Shown here one piece after another: positions 10,584 to 22,066 of a stretch of 64,000 nucleotides of DNA; the stretch's first letter is position 1; each line of letters opens with the position of its first letter. Below the pieces are notes generated by a model that ran no database searches, was not told where the DNA came from, and worked only from the letters and a program-made list of their open reading frames with translations. The DNA lies in the NCBI GenBank assembly GCA_028673005.1, contig CM054117.1:186001-250000 (forward strand), written 5' to 3'. The stretch is from Tanypteryx hageni (taxonomy: Eukaryota; Arthropoda; Insecta; Odonata; Petaluridae). Both the position numbers and the translations under genes were made by a program.

Positions 10584-12196
10584 CAGGGTTTCCTAACCTT
10601 TTCCACGTGTGACCTAGAAAATCAATCTAACACACTTCACAACCACAAAAAACATCGATCGAATTTTGACATAATCGCACATCAATGACAGGAACAATGT
10701 TAACTAGAATTAAAAGCTGATATTTTAATTAACGCAACATTTGCACCTGCCTCTCATTGCACACTCCATCCAAGTTTGGTATTGCGGTGGAAAACCTGCA
10801 GCATATTTCTGAGGATATGTCCAAGGAAGATTGATCTTGTGACTTATTGTTAGTGGTCACTAATGCACTGAATCTCTCTTCACATAAATATGTTGTAGGA
10901 AAAGGTACAAGCTACTTAAAGACGTGACATGAAAGTTCTTAGTATTCTGACATGACCAAAATCTAACATTTGGCAACTGAGAAAATGCAACTAAATGGCT
11001 TTTGTCTGTATAGAGTTCTATAAGCTGTTCAATTACTCTTCCTGGCAAATCTGCCTCTTCAGAACAACATTCAGATGGGTTTCGAATCCAGTCAAGCTTG
11101 GACGAATGGAGATATGAGAAGAAGGGACCAAAGTCAGGCTTTAGACGACAGAGATGTGCAACCATGACTTTCCTCACAAACACAATGCCACTGTCCTCTG
11201 TAATTATAGATAAAAGGTATGGAAAAACTTCAAGCTTATTTTTGTTGAGGCTTGTCTTCCAAAAACATATTTTTTATAAAGCTATTTATGCAGTCATTTA
11301 CCATTTTCTGAAGTGTAGCTTCTGTCACCTAAGCTCTTTCTTGTGGTGCTAGAAGAATGATATTGGCTTCCACATATCCTCATTGTGGTTCTTTTCAAAA
11401 TATCATTTTAGTTTATTAGGTTTCACACTCTTGGAGTACAATACTACCTGACACAACACACATTAAGGTCTTTGTTCATTCTCTTTCCACTTCTACACTA
11501 GTAAATCCAAACTGAAGGAAGGTCTTGTCGTACTTTCTAATTCATATTGCGTGGATGGTCTTCATTTCATTTTCTGCCTTACCTATGTCCCTGGTTTACT
11601 TAGAATAATATAGATCAGATGATTTTTGTAAGATCCATCCATCCATCTCACAAAGGTGTTAACTAATGTCATTTAAAGATGTAGAGTAACAAAATCACTT
11701 TCTAAGGAACTATAACTCGCTACCACACAAGACAGGCACTGGCCAACAACTAAATGAGAACGACAAAGGAACATCCTAATACCATGTGATGAAATAAAAA
11801 GAAAAGAAAAAAATACGAATGAGCCACAGAGATGAGGATTTTTCAGGGAATCGAGAGGCACCGCATCGCGCTACCAAGAGAGGGAAAAAAGAAGCATTCT
11901 TGTGAACTGGGGTTCCACTCTAACACTTTCAAGTGGTAAACAAAATCAGTCTATGATAATTGGATCCTTATGTTGTTTAGTCTTCCTTCAGAAGAGGCAT
12001 TCATCACACTCCATAAACATCACGCCAGTCCAGAGAGTCTGGACGATATCATGAGCCAGAGGATTAAATACGGAATATTAACATTTTATTTATGCTTTTA
12101 CATTTATGATTGATGAGTACATATCTTGAAGAGGAAAGTAAATGTATCTCAGATGAGTTCGTGACCCCAAGAATGATCTTCGCATGGGAAGCTCTG
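10584..12196 (-). mobile_element. hAT element with intact 8-bp target duplication
   Basis: The left terminus CAGGGTTTCCTAACC (10584) and the complement of the right terminus, CAGAGCTTCCCATG (ending 12196), form the hAT-type inverted repeat CAGRGYTTCCYA. The flanking 8-bp target duplication ACCTAAGG is exact, at 10576-10583 and 12197-12204. The inside carries a decayed transposase C-terminus on the minus strand. The element is about 1.6 kb, shorter than an autonomous hAT, so it is internally deleted. Confidence 0.85.
10735..11340 (-). pseudogene. hAT transposase C-terminal remnant (SCAND3/FAM200/ZBED5-like)
   Basis: The minus-strand frame 10860-11183 reads KLDWIRNPSE followed by VIEQLIELYTDKSHLVAF, the block before the dimerisation domain of SCAND3/FAM200-type hAT proteins. 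Continuing towards lower coordinates after a frameshift comes CEERFSALVTTNNKSQ and FSTAIPNLDGVCNERQ, the hAT dimerisation motif (normally CE..FS.L...K...R). The upstream part (to about 11340) is recognisable but full of stops. No DNA-binding domain or catalytic Asp is left. It lies inside the hAT termini described at 10584-12196. Confidence 0.75.
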
Positions 12197-12204
12197 ACCT
12201 AAGG

Positions 12205-13730
12205 GTTGATTGTTACCTTGATAGCTATGCATCGAAATATGGCTGGAATGTGCACTCTGCTATGCTACAGCAGAGTTCAGCAACAATCATCACCATAGCA
12301 ACAAATCGAAAAAACGGCTTTTAAAATGACAAAACGAAAGTTTTTGAGAGAAATTCAAACAAATACAATCGAAAATCAAATTATGTGATAAGAATAAGAA
12401 TCATCACTTTTTCTCCCTTAGAACAGTACAAATTCCACTCCGATATCATAATTCTAAAATATTTTTAAATGCAAAACAACTCTCTGAACAACGAATTTTA
12501 GATTAACCATGTAAATCAAATAAGGAAAGAACTCACCTGGAATCGGATTCGGGACCTGTAAATGCGGAATATAAATTATGACCCAGAGGTGATCTCTGAG
12601 AGCACTAGCCTTATACCAAGTTTCATGGAAATCAGTCCATTCATGAAGAATATGTTGGTGGGGGACACAGACACACACATGGACACGAAGGCAATCTTAT
12701 AAGACTATTTTCCATTTTTTGGAAAGTAGGATAAAAAGGGCTTATCATTAACTAAGTTGAAAGATAAAAAAAGTCAAATTTCTCAAGAACAAAAATCAAC
12801 TAGGTTACAACCTGAGCCACGCTGTCAGAAAAATATTTACTGTGAATATAAAATACGAGTGCAAATTCCTCAAACACGGTTTAATTTTACATGGGAAAAA
12901 TATAAAGAAATGTGGTTGACATTTAAACATGCATAAATGAAATGACACAAGCCATAAAATAATTTTTTAAAACATTGCGTAATTACATACAACGCATGGG
13001 GATATTTCATTAATGATAGTTTGATAACAAGGTATCATTGAGGATAGTTTCGCAAAATTAACATCTTCAAAATGAAAAAAAAAAACGTGTTAGGAATATT
13101 GCTTCTTATAATAAAATGTAACAGCATCAGAGAGATAATATAAAATAACTAATGAAAGCTCAATATTAACTATTGATGTTGAGTTTTCATAAATGTTTTA
13201 TTGACTATCGGATTCAGCTGACATTTTAATTATTCCAAGAAAGTCTTAACTGCAATTTACGGATCGATGGAATTTACAAGGATGCCCCTCCCTTGACCAA
13301 TCATAGATAGAGAAATGTATGCCATGACATCCACGGACATTTTTATATACACTTCCTTGCTTTTTTGTGCAACCCATAAACATGCAGCTAATTGTTATTA
13401 ATTATTACTATTCTCTCTTTTTATTATGCTCGCAGCAAAATAACCCCTTTGCTATATGATTTTTAACCTTATATAAATTTGTAGCAAACATTACAAATGT
13501 TGTAAAGGAAAAATATGATTTTGTTAGGAGTTAATAAAACAACACTGTTGCGGCATTATCTCTATCACTGAAATTCTAATCATGTGCTGGAGGCCATTAA
13601 GACATTATTATTACCAATTCCATTATTCAGCATTGTTCACTAGTGTCACCAGGTTGTGCAATTTCGTCATATTGGTGTTGTTTCCCCAATTTCACATTAA
13701 ATCGAGGTGTTAATTTTAGTGAGGACCAGA
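12205..13730. other. No gene; probable dispersed-repeat fragment at 12540-12720
   Basis: No coding signal. 12600-12700 (CCAAGTTTCATGGAAATCAG followed by a GACACAGACACACAC tract) resembles the 3' ends of dispersed invertebrate retroelements, but I cannot assign it to a family. Confidence 0.35.
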
Positions 13731-13734
13731 TTTT

Positions 13735-13960
13735 GTTACACTAAATGTGGTTTTTTCACTAAATTGGATTTTACTAGATGTAAGAATATTTATATAGGTC
13801 CTTGGCTGGGACCAAAAAATATATTTTTTTTAGGCCGGGATTACGATCAACATTTACTGACATGATGGAAACAGATGGTGGCGGTGAAGTCCTCTATTCA
13901 CTGCATGTCAAGGAAAGGTCTATTATGATCGATGGGAGTAGTAGCACCAACTATTGACCA
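13735..13960 (+). repeat. Dispersed repeat, left member of an inverted pair
   Basis: The block around GGATTACGATCAACATTTAC, with flanking CACTAAATGTGG and CATGATGGAAA, is found again inverted at 19335-19555 (GTCGGGATTATGATCAATG on the minus strand). The pair brackets the Harbinger remnant and LINE in between. It could be the two ends of one large element or two unrelated insertions of a short repeat. Confidence 0.5.
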
Positions 13961-14109
13961 TTCAACAGACAGCGTTCTTGGAATAGGTTGCAAGTAAACT
14001 GAGTGACGTACATTATAATTGCTTTTATTATTGTTATTATACCAGCATGTTGTTATTATTTTTTTATTTTTTATTGTTATTATAAAAAGTATTATGTGAA
14101 AATAATGTG

Positions 14110-15175
14110 ACATAGATTACAGAGAAAAATTGTACAAACCCAAATTGAAATTTTGAGGCATATCGTTCAATTGGAAAGTAGGCGAGAATGGTCAGTAGGA
14201 GTTAGGGAAATATTTAGAAGATGGAGGTGGCCATAATTTGATAGAGGAGATGAGACTCCAGGATGAGGAAATGTTTTTCAACTATACAAGGATGAGCAGA
14301 GAAATGTAAGCACAGGCGGTCCTCGACTTTCGTACAGGTTCAGGTGCAGGTTGCTGGCAAACACCGTCACAGGACCTAAGTCAAAAGGAGACACATGCAC
14401 AAGCATGTGTACAGGAGCAATGGATAGAAAGCACACTGTGATTCAGGCACCCAAAGCAAGTGAAAGCATGTTTTTTTAACTACAATAAAATACTCAGTAT
14501 AGTTCTGTTTGCAGTATGTTATGCAAATCACATTTTCAAGATAATAGACATAGGTACTGAAGGTAGCTTATCTGATAGAGCTGCTTTTTCAAATTCATGT
14601 TTTGGCATGAACTTGGAGAAAGGGAAATTTACCACCTCCAAGCACCCTACCAAACAGTGATATTGTTTTTAGTTATTTTTTGTAGGGGATAATGCCTTTC
14701 CTCTCAGATCTTATTCATGGAAGAAATTAACCCATAAGGAAGCAATTTTTAATTATTGCACTTCAAGGGCAAGACGTGTGATAGAGAATGCTTTGGTATT
14801 TTAGCAGCAAGGTGGTGGGATCTAAGGAAACCAATTTGCATGACTCTACCTACATGCAACAATATTGTAAGGTCAGTGGTACTCCTACATAATTACATTA
14901 AAACTTTGAGTGATGAAAAGAAATTGGACCACTACTGTACTTACAATTTCACTGACCAAGAGTTAGACAATGGGTCAGTCATTTATGGAGAGTGGTGGAA
15001 TCTTGTTTCTAATGATGAAATTGGGATGAGATCCAGCCCAAGGATGGATGTAAGAAATTATACTCAGATTGTGGAAAACCAAAAGGGCATTTTGAGGGAT
15101 TACCTTAATGGAGCAGGTGCTGTTTCCTGGCAAGAAGAGAGATTGAGAATAAGCTATTGGGATGCAGCTGTGTAA
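14110..15175 (+). pseudogene. PIF/Harbinger transposase pseudogene
   Basis: The Harbinger DDE transposase is followed through frames 14460-14660 and 14756-15175. It reads FFNYNKILSIVLFAVCYAN, then IDIGTEGSLSDRAAFSNSCFG (with the Asp-containing IDIG.EGS.SD block), then about 14690 VGDNAFPLRS, and RARRVIENAFGILAARWW across a small frame disturbance near 14765. The tail contains VVLLHNYI. These are the ordered core motifs of the family. Upstream, 14110-14300 encodes a decayed N-terminal part, roughly LQRKIVQTQIEILRH. Stop codons after 14660 and frame changes make it non-functional. Its neighbour on the opposite strand is the MADF-type second ORF, which completes a classic two-gene Harbinger layout. 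Confidence 0.82.
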
Positions 15176-15890
15176 CCACTAATACCTCTATTAAAAACCT
15201 TTGACAAGCAAAAGAAAAATAAAAAACTTTCATTTTTTGCAAGATTTTTATTTTTCTAAATAAAAAAATATTTCCTTTTCCCAATGGTAAGTTAGAGTTT
15301 TCTTCTATGTCTTCTAAATTTAAATTAGGGTAAATGGTTTCCAATTTGGTGTCAATCATCTGAAGGAATTTATTTATTTTCAATCCTTTTGAAGTGGATG
15401 TTTCTGGGGTTGAGGTAGCAGAGGATGGTAATGATAGTGAGGAACAGCTGATGAAGTAGGTGATGGTAATGCAGGGGTGAAGTTTGCTGATGATGGTAAT
15501 GGTAGTGAAGGAACAGGTGATGGAGAGGTTGGATTGGGTTGGGAAATTGTCTCCGTAAAGTCAACACCTTCCATTTCATTGGGTGAGGAATTTCTCTGCC
15601 TTCAATATTCCTTTCCTCTCACATTGTAGTAAGATCTAAAAATTTGAAAAGAAAGAAATGACTTGTACGTACTAGCTCATTTAGTATCATTATCAGAATA
15701 AATGAAAACATACTGCCTATGGTAAATGCATGGCTCCAAGATACTTAGGGCCCCCATAAAATGCCTTTCTGGTTTTCTGCACCCAGCAAACCCACTTGCT
15801 CCTCCCAATTTCTTTATTCTCACTTCCCTGGTGTACCTATCCCTTAGGGAAATCCATCTCACACCGCTTTTTTGTGTGCCTAACAATAAT
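15105..15890 (-). pseudogene. MADF/Myb-like accessory protein of the Harbinger element
   Basis: Convergent with the transposase. The upstream part (15677-15886, minus) reads RWISLRDRYTREVRIKK followed by GCRKPERHFMGALSILEP, matching the W..LRD.Y.RE pattern of a MADF DNA-binding domain. The downstream part (15370-15579) is Pro/Ser-rich, and then comes KINKFLQMIDTKLETIYP (15300-15383). Frame changes between the parts could be a small intron or decay; I cannot decide. In Harbinger elements such a protein binds the ends together with the transposase. Its presence with matching decay supports a single old element of about 1.8 kb or more. Confidence 0.6.
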
Positions 15891-16197
15891 AAAAAATTAA
15901 ATGCATTAAAATTAACAACTCAATGAATTAGTTTTAAAATCAGCACTGGTGAACCTATCTAGAGTGAGTCCTCGAAATATAGTTCCATATGCAGTCCCTG
16001 GTGAAATAATTGTATTCACCTGGTTTGTGCTTATATACTTTTTTAATTCAAAGTTCATTGATGGGTTTGCTGTTTCAATTTTCGTTTATTTATTATAGCA
16101 ACTCGATGCTCATATTTTACAATTGATAGCACTGGTTCTTGACATTTTTGGAGGAAATACACCAATACAAGTGGATATTGTGTGCATGTGTGTTTTA

Positions 16198-16377
16198 GGG
16201 AATAATTTTGAAACGAGAAAAAAGTCTGCTATGACAGGGAATCATACCCGCGTTCAGAAACGAGAAAATTGATCTGCGGCGATAGTTCAGTGGTAGAATA
16301 TCCACTCGGCAAGTGGAAGACCTGGGTTTGATTCCCGGTCATAGCAGACTTTTTTCTCATTTCAAAATTATTCCCAA
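16198..16377. repeat. Inverted repeat enclosing a tRNA-like sequence
   Basis: The left arm (16198-16250, GGGAATAATTTTGAAACGAG start) is repeated inverted at 16325-16375 with few mismatches, giving arms of about 50 bp. The right arm includes the T-arm and 3' acceptor strand of the tRNA-like sequence, so the left arm is an inverted copy of half a tRNA plus its downstream flank. Confidence 0.75.
16276..16345 (+). tRNA. tRNA-like sequence (Gly-related, probably pseudo or SINE-derived)
   Basis: A-box-like TAGTTCAGTGGTAGAATA and B-box GGTTTGATTCC are clear, with the D arm, a 5-bp anticodon stem (TCCAC/GTGGA) and a T arm in the right spacing. The anticodon loop is TCGGCAA: position 33 is C rather than the near-universal T, and positions 34-36 would be GGC. 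The acceptor stem has about three mismatches. Body and D arm are closest to glycine tRNAs. I regard it as tRNA-derived rather than a working tRNA gene. Confidence 0.5.
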
Positions 16378-16589
16378 CTTGACAGCTTATGCCTGTCTGC
16401 ATAGGATCTTCGGATCACTTTATTCCATCAATTTCATGAGTGTTTTTGGCAAACACTGATATTTTAAAAGGCAAACTGTTAACCCTTTACTTCAAATCCT
16501 TTGTGTTTTTTAATATAAAGTATTCTAAAATTTTTAGTTATGGGAAGCTCTGCTGACTTAACATTAAGGGAAATTGCACAAGTAAGAAC

Positions 16590-18690
16590 TTTGTTGCATT
16601 ACTCTATATTAATAATAATAATGATAATATTTATTGATTCCGAAGGCACAACAAAGTGTACATGGAACAAGTCAAAGGTGATAATATATATAAAAGCAAT
16701 ATACACAAGGACAGAAATAATAAATTTCATATGCATAAGTACAAAGGTATAATTAAAATTTGTCATCTAGGTACTCATCTAAGCTATAATAGCATTTTTC
16801 TTAGAGAAAGATTTTTAGATGTTTGCAGAAAACAGTATTTGAGGAAAGGGTTTTAATAGCAGTTGGTAGTTTATTACAGATAGTTGATGCAGAGTGGTAA
16901 CAGCCTTTTAGACAGATAGAATAATTGTTGTGGTTGTAATGAATGTCATTTTTTTTTACGGGTGTGATAGTTATGGAAATCAGAATTAATCGGAAATTTA
17001 TAATTATATTTTTTTACAAAGGAGGCACACATAAGGATGTAAAGGGATGGAAGGGTATCTTAAGAAATTGAAAAAGGGGTTTGCCAGGTGTGCATATGGA
17101 AACACGAAATATTGCTTTAACTGATCTTTTTTGCAATGAGAACATACTAATAGCAGCTTTGGAATTTCCCCAAAACATAACACCAAAGGAAATAAGGGCA
17201 TGCACTTTCGCAAAATATAACATTTTTAAAACATCAATATACACAATTGGTACTAACCTTCTAATCATAAAAGCACCTACTGCTATTTTTTTAATAAGTA
17301 CATCAGTGTGAGCTGACCAGCTTAAATCTTCAGTTATGCAAAGGCCAAGGAACTTAGTAACTGACGAATGGCAAATAATAGGATCATTCAAAATGGGAGC
17401 TTGGTAGCTGAGAGTAGAATTTCTAGTATGAAACTGCAAATATGTGCATTTGTTATTGTTCATCAAAAGATCATTATCATTACACCAATCAGTCATTTCA
17501 GTAATAGTACGGTTAGCACTCATCATTAGGTCAGGCAAGCTTCTTGATGTAACCAGGCTGGAGGTATCATCCGCATACAATATAGTCTTGCATCTAGTTA
17601 GATGATTTGGGAGGTCATTTATGAATAAGATAAAAAGAAGGGGTCCTAAAATGGATCCTTATGGAACACCAGCTTCTAGTTTCAGTGGTTTGGAGTTTTT
17701 TGTAATTATACCCTTAGAGGTACATTGGGTGTAACTAACAATTTGGCTCCTGTCACTAAGAAATGACATGATCCAGTTCAAAGCAATACCAGTGATTCCC
17801 ATAATTGCAAGTTTATGTTTAAGAATGAGATGGTTTACTCGGTCAAACGCTTTGTTTAAGTCAAAGAATATACCAACAGTGAACAATTTACTATTCAGGG
17901 CAAAATGGATACTATTCAATAATTCAAATGAGGCAGTACTGGTAGATAGACCTTGTCTGAAGCCATGTTGATTAGGAGATAAGATCTGATAAGATTTGAG
18001 GAAATTGAGAATTCGGTTATAAAATATTTTCTCAAAAAGTTTCGAAAAAACTGACAGAACTGAGATAGGACGATAATTGTCTGAATCACATAGTGAACCC
18101 TTTTTAGGGACCAGTGACACACGTGCAAGTTTAAGGTGAGATGGAAACTCACCAGTACTGAATGATAGGTTAATTATATCAGACAGTGGCGATGCTATGG
18201 ACTTAGAAGTGGCTTTGATAATAGGCATCGGAATGCCATCAGGACCAGTAGTAAAACTATTGTCAAAAGATTTTATAGTATTCAAGATTTCAGCAGGACA
18301 TGTTGGGAAGAGATAAACTGAGTGAGGAGATGTAATACTACTCATAGAGCGAGATGAGTTATTTAATGATGAACTATTAGAATGGATGCTACAAAATTAA
18401 GAATTAAAGTACTCAGCAATCACTTCCGTGTCAGAGATTGGTTTATTATTAAAGTTTATAGACGTGGGACTTAAATTCGTACCTGCACTCTTTCTGTTGA
18501 GTTTAATAATATTCCAGGAAGATTTGATAATATTATCGGTGCTTTGAATGTAGTTTTCAGTGGAAGTTCTTCTAGCTTTCCAAAGGCGTCTTAAACTTCT
18601 TTAGGGCATTTAAATATGTCAGACGAAGATATGGATCAATAAATTTACTTTGATAATGCAGATCACGAACCTGTTTTGACATGAAAATTC
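16590..18690 (-). mobile_element. Jockey/CR1-group LINE, 5'-truncated
   Basis: Minus-strand APE-type non-LTR retrotransposon lacking endonuclease. The RT runs from TGPDGIPMPIIKAT through NYRPISVLSVFSKLFEKI, NQHGFRQGLST and IFFDLNKAFDRVNH to the GVP*GSILGPLLFILFINDLP stretch, with a stop inside PQGS at about 17659. MYADDTSSL follows in the next open block (17014-17580). After that, further stops lead into CHSASTICNKLPTAI near 16850. Upstream, a frameshifted linker is traceable to about 18690, where similarity stops. The 3' end is an ATT-rich tail (AATAAATATTATCATTATT, complement of about 16600-16635). Both catalytic blocks (D of FFDLNKAF, YADD) are still present, but the stops make it dead. 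Confidence 0.82.
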
Positions 18691-19334
18691 AAATGTTTTT
18701 CTAAAGTGAAAAGTTACAAATTGCTGCTAAAAATGACAAATAGTACATTATTTACTTATTACTTACATAATAATCAAGTAACATGCTGAAAATACTTTTA
18801 AATATCAATCAAATTGTAAAAAAGAATTAAAATACTAGTACGAATAAATTTGGGGTTGACACTCTCAGGTAAACTATTTAATAAACTTATTTAAAAGGCC
18901 CAAAATAATGATCAGCCTCTTTTGTACGAAGCAAATGAAGTTGTTATTGCTTCAGAGGTAGGGTTTAGGAAAAGGTTTCTAAGAATAAGACACTGCATGG
19001 TATAACCTCACCCACAATGCAATTTAAGAGGAAAAAGGAAATTCTTATTCTAAGTGTTAACCCTCTAGATAGATATACATCACTTAAGAATTCAGTAACT
19101 ATTAATTTTATACTTACATTGCAATATATCTCCTATTTCCTTCCAAGCACTTGCTTTCTTGGCTGCATTCTTAAAATCCCTGTGCTTTTTCTCATACAGA
19201 AATGTATGATTCCCCAAATTCAATTAGGATTTCTTCCCTCATTCTTATGAACTTGCAAACTATTCACAAACAGTGCAAACTGGTACAAACACACAGCTAA
19301 CCCACAGCAAGTTGGATTCCACAGTAAGTTCCAC
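18691..19334. other. Intergenic or intronic, no feature recognised
   Basis: AT-rich, no supported ORF. It may be intron or 3' flank of the MFSD6-like gene. Confidence 0.35.
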
Positions 19335-19555
19335 ATGGTCTAACCTGATTGGCTGATGTGAAACAACATGATAGGAAAGCTAGACTTTGACAAGGTTCAC
19401 TCCATCAATGATGGTGCCAACATATGATGATCATAATTAGTAGCATCACACTACCCAAGCTTCTGAAACGCCACTGTCCATTTCCATCAGGTCAGTAAAC
19501 ATTGATCATAATCCCGACCTTACTAAATGTGGGTTCACTAAAATGGGGTTTCACT
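19335..19555 (-). repeat. Dispersed repeat, right member of an inverted pair
   Basis: Inverted relative of 13735-13960. On the minus strand it starts CAGTGAAACCCCATTTTAGT next to TA, which resembles a Tc1/pogo-type terminus. Confidence 0.5.
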
Positions 19556-20029
19556 GTATGTTGAAATCTGATACAAATAATAAATATTACCACAAATTTT
19601 CATAGTGAAGTCAAAATTTTGTGAGAAGGCATCTTCCTGTAACTAACTGTATGAATATTTAAATTTTATTTCAGCCATAAGGTGAGCTTGATAATTCCTT
19701 CTTGGATTACCCAGATCAATCAAGAGAAAATTGTTAGGAGTAAAGTCTTAATGATAATAAAATTGTACTCAACCAAATTCAATGCAATTGGTATCTTAAT
19801 GACTGTTTTTCTTGACTAGTCAGTAAATCTTTAAATCCTAGTGAGTGATATATTTTTCAGCTATAATTTTTTCTCACATGGACTTTGAGTTCAAATAAGT
19901 ATCAAACCAAGTTAAATTAACAGTTATGTAACTAATAGCTTATAATACCAAATCGTAATAATGTTCAAAATGCTCGCATAAATTAGAAATAGGTGTTAAA
20001 AGCAGTTAAATGATATATAATTAAAACCT

Positions 20030-20235
20030 TATACCCACTTGTAGGTGGTAGTAGCAGACTACCAAGTCAAGTATACTAAAAATTATTGCAAGGGCAAGTG
20101 CTGGCGTATAATTTTTGTTAATGCTGTCATCAGAAGACCATAACTCCATACCAGATCCAGCAAAAAGCGCTGCCACTCCAAAGCCAACCGTCCCCCATAC
20201 TCTTTGCTTTCCATAACTCATTTCCTGGCCTTCCC
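20030..20235 (-). CDS. MFSD6: MFSD6-like transporter, downstream exon
   Basis: Internal exon of a major facilitator superfamily domain-containing protein 6-like gene. The acceptor is a TTTGGCAG at 20236-20243 (minus), and the exon opens GGGAAGGCCAGG. Joined to the exon at 22799-23380 (which ends in phase 1 on a single G), the protein reads FDILG then EGQEMSYGKQRVWGTVGFG, the family's conserved YG.QR.WGT.G.G stretch. It goes on through a membrane segment (FGVAALFAG) and a second one (LALAIIFSILDLVVCYYHLQ). The donor is either the GTGGGT or the GTATAAG about 20030-20037, so the last few codons are uncertain. Later exons are not recognisable in the window. The exact family member is inferred from recall, not from an alignment. 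Confidence 0.75.
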
Positions 20236-20662
20236 CTGCCAAAGATTTTTAATATATATTAAAAAACTGAGCTCCATATTTAATGAAATATTTAATTTGT
20301 TTGATATTGACACTGCTACGCTCAAATATTACCAGGTATTATCTTACTTTAGCTTCTGAGACATTTTAATTATCCTACATTAGCTTCCGGGATATTTTTG
20401 TCAGTGCAATTTAAGCAATTTAGTCAGCATCATCCTTAATGAGGTAAAGATACCATTCTCTGGCTTACTTTTTGGATTTTTTTAAAACTACAAATGTAAT
20501 TATTAATTATAAGATACACTGCAAAAAAATAGTTAATTACCAAAAATTTCAATAGGAAGTTAACTGAAAAGAAATTAATGAAAAACACAATTTTAATAAA
20601 TAATTCAGGCGCCGTCTCTCTCCCATACTGAAGCATTCAAAGTACCCTTTCTTTACACATAT

Positions 20663-20890
20663 AGTATAAGGATAACAATGCAATCTTGAGGTTTAACAAT
20701 GACACAGTCAACAAGACAACATATCTTTAAAAAGCTTAAAAGTTTCCAATAAATGTGATTTAAACGTATAACTTGAGCAATTTTGAACCAAAGGCAAAAA
20801 TCAACGATAAGAATAAGAATGTTTATTTTTCTTTAAAATGGTCCCCGTCTAAAGATTGTAGGTCAATTACTTCTAATTTAATTTTGCAAA
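20663..20890 (+). repeat. Dispersed 230-bp repeat, copy A
   Basis: Same-strand homology to 55254-55489 over about 230 bp, sharing blocks such as AGGTTTAACAATGACACAGT, TTAAAAAGCTTAAAA and CTTTAAAA.GGTCC. Similarity reaches the AGCCTGCAAGT block, which in the other copy lies beyond the LINE insertion. No coding potential. Confidence 0.75.
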
Positions 20891-21112
20891 AGAAAAAAAG
20901 CCTGCAAGTGAAAAAAGGTATTTTAAAGAGAGGATTTCTATAGAGCATTCCGACGGATGGATGGACCAATGAATGGATGGACAGAATAAGGATATTATGT
21001 ATATAATTTTGATTGTCCTTATTCATGTAATGAACATTTGTATGATTTTATTTCAATGTTCTTCTCAAATGTTTGCTTATGACAGGATCAAATTTTCCTA
21101 ATGTTGTTATCT

Positions 21113-22066
21113 CCGAATGTATTGTTTCCCACACTCGCAGGGAATGGAGTAAACGCTCGGAGTCCTCAAGCCTATGTCGTCCTTTACAGTTCTCAATAAA
21201 CCCCTGATTTTCGTCGGTGGCTTGTGAATGGTGGTCACTCCGTGTTTCGCTAAAATTCTTGAAAGTCTCCCCGAGATGGTCGCGATGTATGGGAGACACG
21301 CCATGGCCTTGGGTTTTTCCTTTTCTCTGACGTTGGTCTTGGCCAAAAATTTGGCCCTTTTCAGGGCCACACTGATCTCCCTTCCTCCATAACCGTATTG
21401 AAGGAATGTGTGTCGTAGGTGTCTAATTTCCGCCCCAAAGTTCTCTCCATCAGATATAGCCTTGCATGATGTATTAAGGTAGATAAGACTTCCTTCCGCT
21501 GGGCTGATGGTGGCTCTTCCCATTGAGGTATAAGTCTGTGAGTGTAGGTTTCTGGTATACGCTATGTCCTACCTTTCCGTCCAGTTTGCATTGGACACAT
21601 ATGTCTAAAAATGGGAGGCGTCCGTCTTTTTCCACCTCCATGGTGAATCTGATGTTGGGGTGTTGGTTATTCAAGTGGGCCAAAAAATTGTTCAGGGCCT
21701 GTTCTCCATGCGGCCAGATGATGAAAGTGTCGTCCACATACCTATAGAAGCACTTGGGATGGAGAGGGGCTGAGTCGAGGGCTTTTTGTTCAAAATCTTC
21801 CATGAAGAAATTTGCCACTGCAGGGAAAAGGGGGGAGCCCATTGCCACGCTGTCTCTTTGTTCATAGTATTTCCCCCTGTACAGGAAGTAGGTCGAGGTT
21901 AAAGTATGGCAGAACAGGCCTAAGGTCTTTTCATCAAAATCTGGTTCCAGTAGTTTAAGGGCGTCAGTAACAGGGACCTTGGTGAAGAGGGAGACGACAT
22001 CGAAACTGACTAAGATGTCTGCAGGGTCGACCTGGAGCTCCGATAGTGTCTTCACAAAGTCTGCCT
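21113..22066 (-). pseudogene. Penelope-like reverse transcriptase, inverted fragment
   Basis: The RT begins truncated at about 22066 (ADFVKTLSELQVDPADIL) and contains VSFDVVSLFTKVPV (motif A), SVAMGSPLFPAVANFFMEDFE (motif B), YRYVDDTFIIWP (catalytic YVDD) and LPFLDI. A frameshift near 21500 moves into the frame carrying HKPPTKIRG and the start of the GIY-YIG domain (PCECGKQYIR), where the copy stops at 21113. Together with the plus-strand fragment starting at 22067 it forms a head-to-head pair in the MFSD6-like intron. Confidence 0.85.

Noticed and set aside
15370..15579. Proline-rich independent small protein
   Set aside because: Best explained as the linker of the decayed MADF protein of the Harbinger element.
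16276..16345. Functional tRNA gene
   Set aside because: Mismatched acceptor stem, C at position 33 and half of it duplicated as an inverted flank; more likely tRNA-derived repeat.
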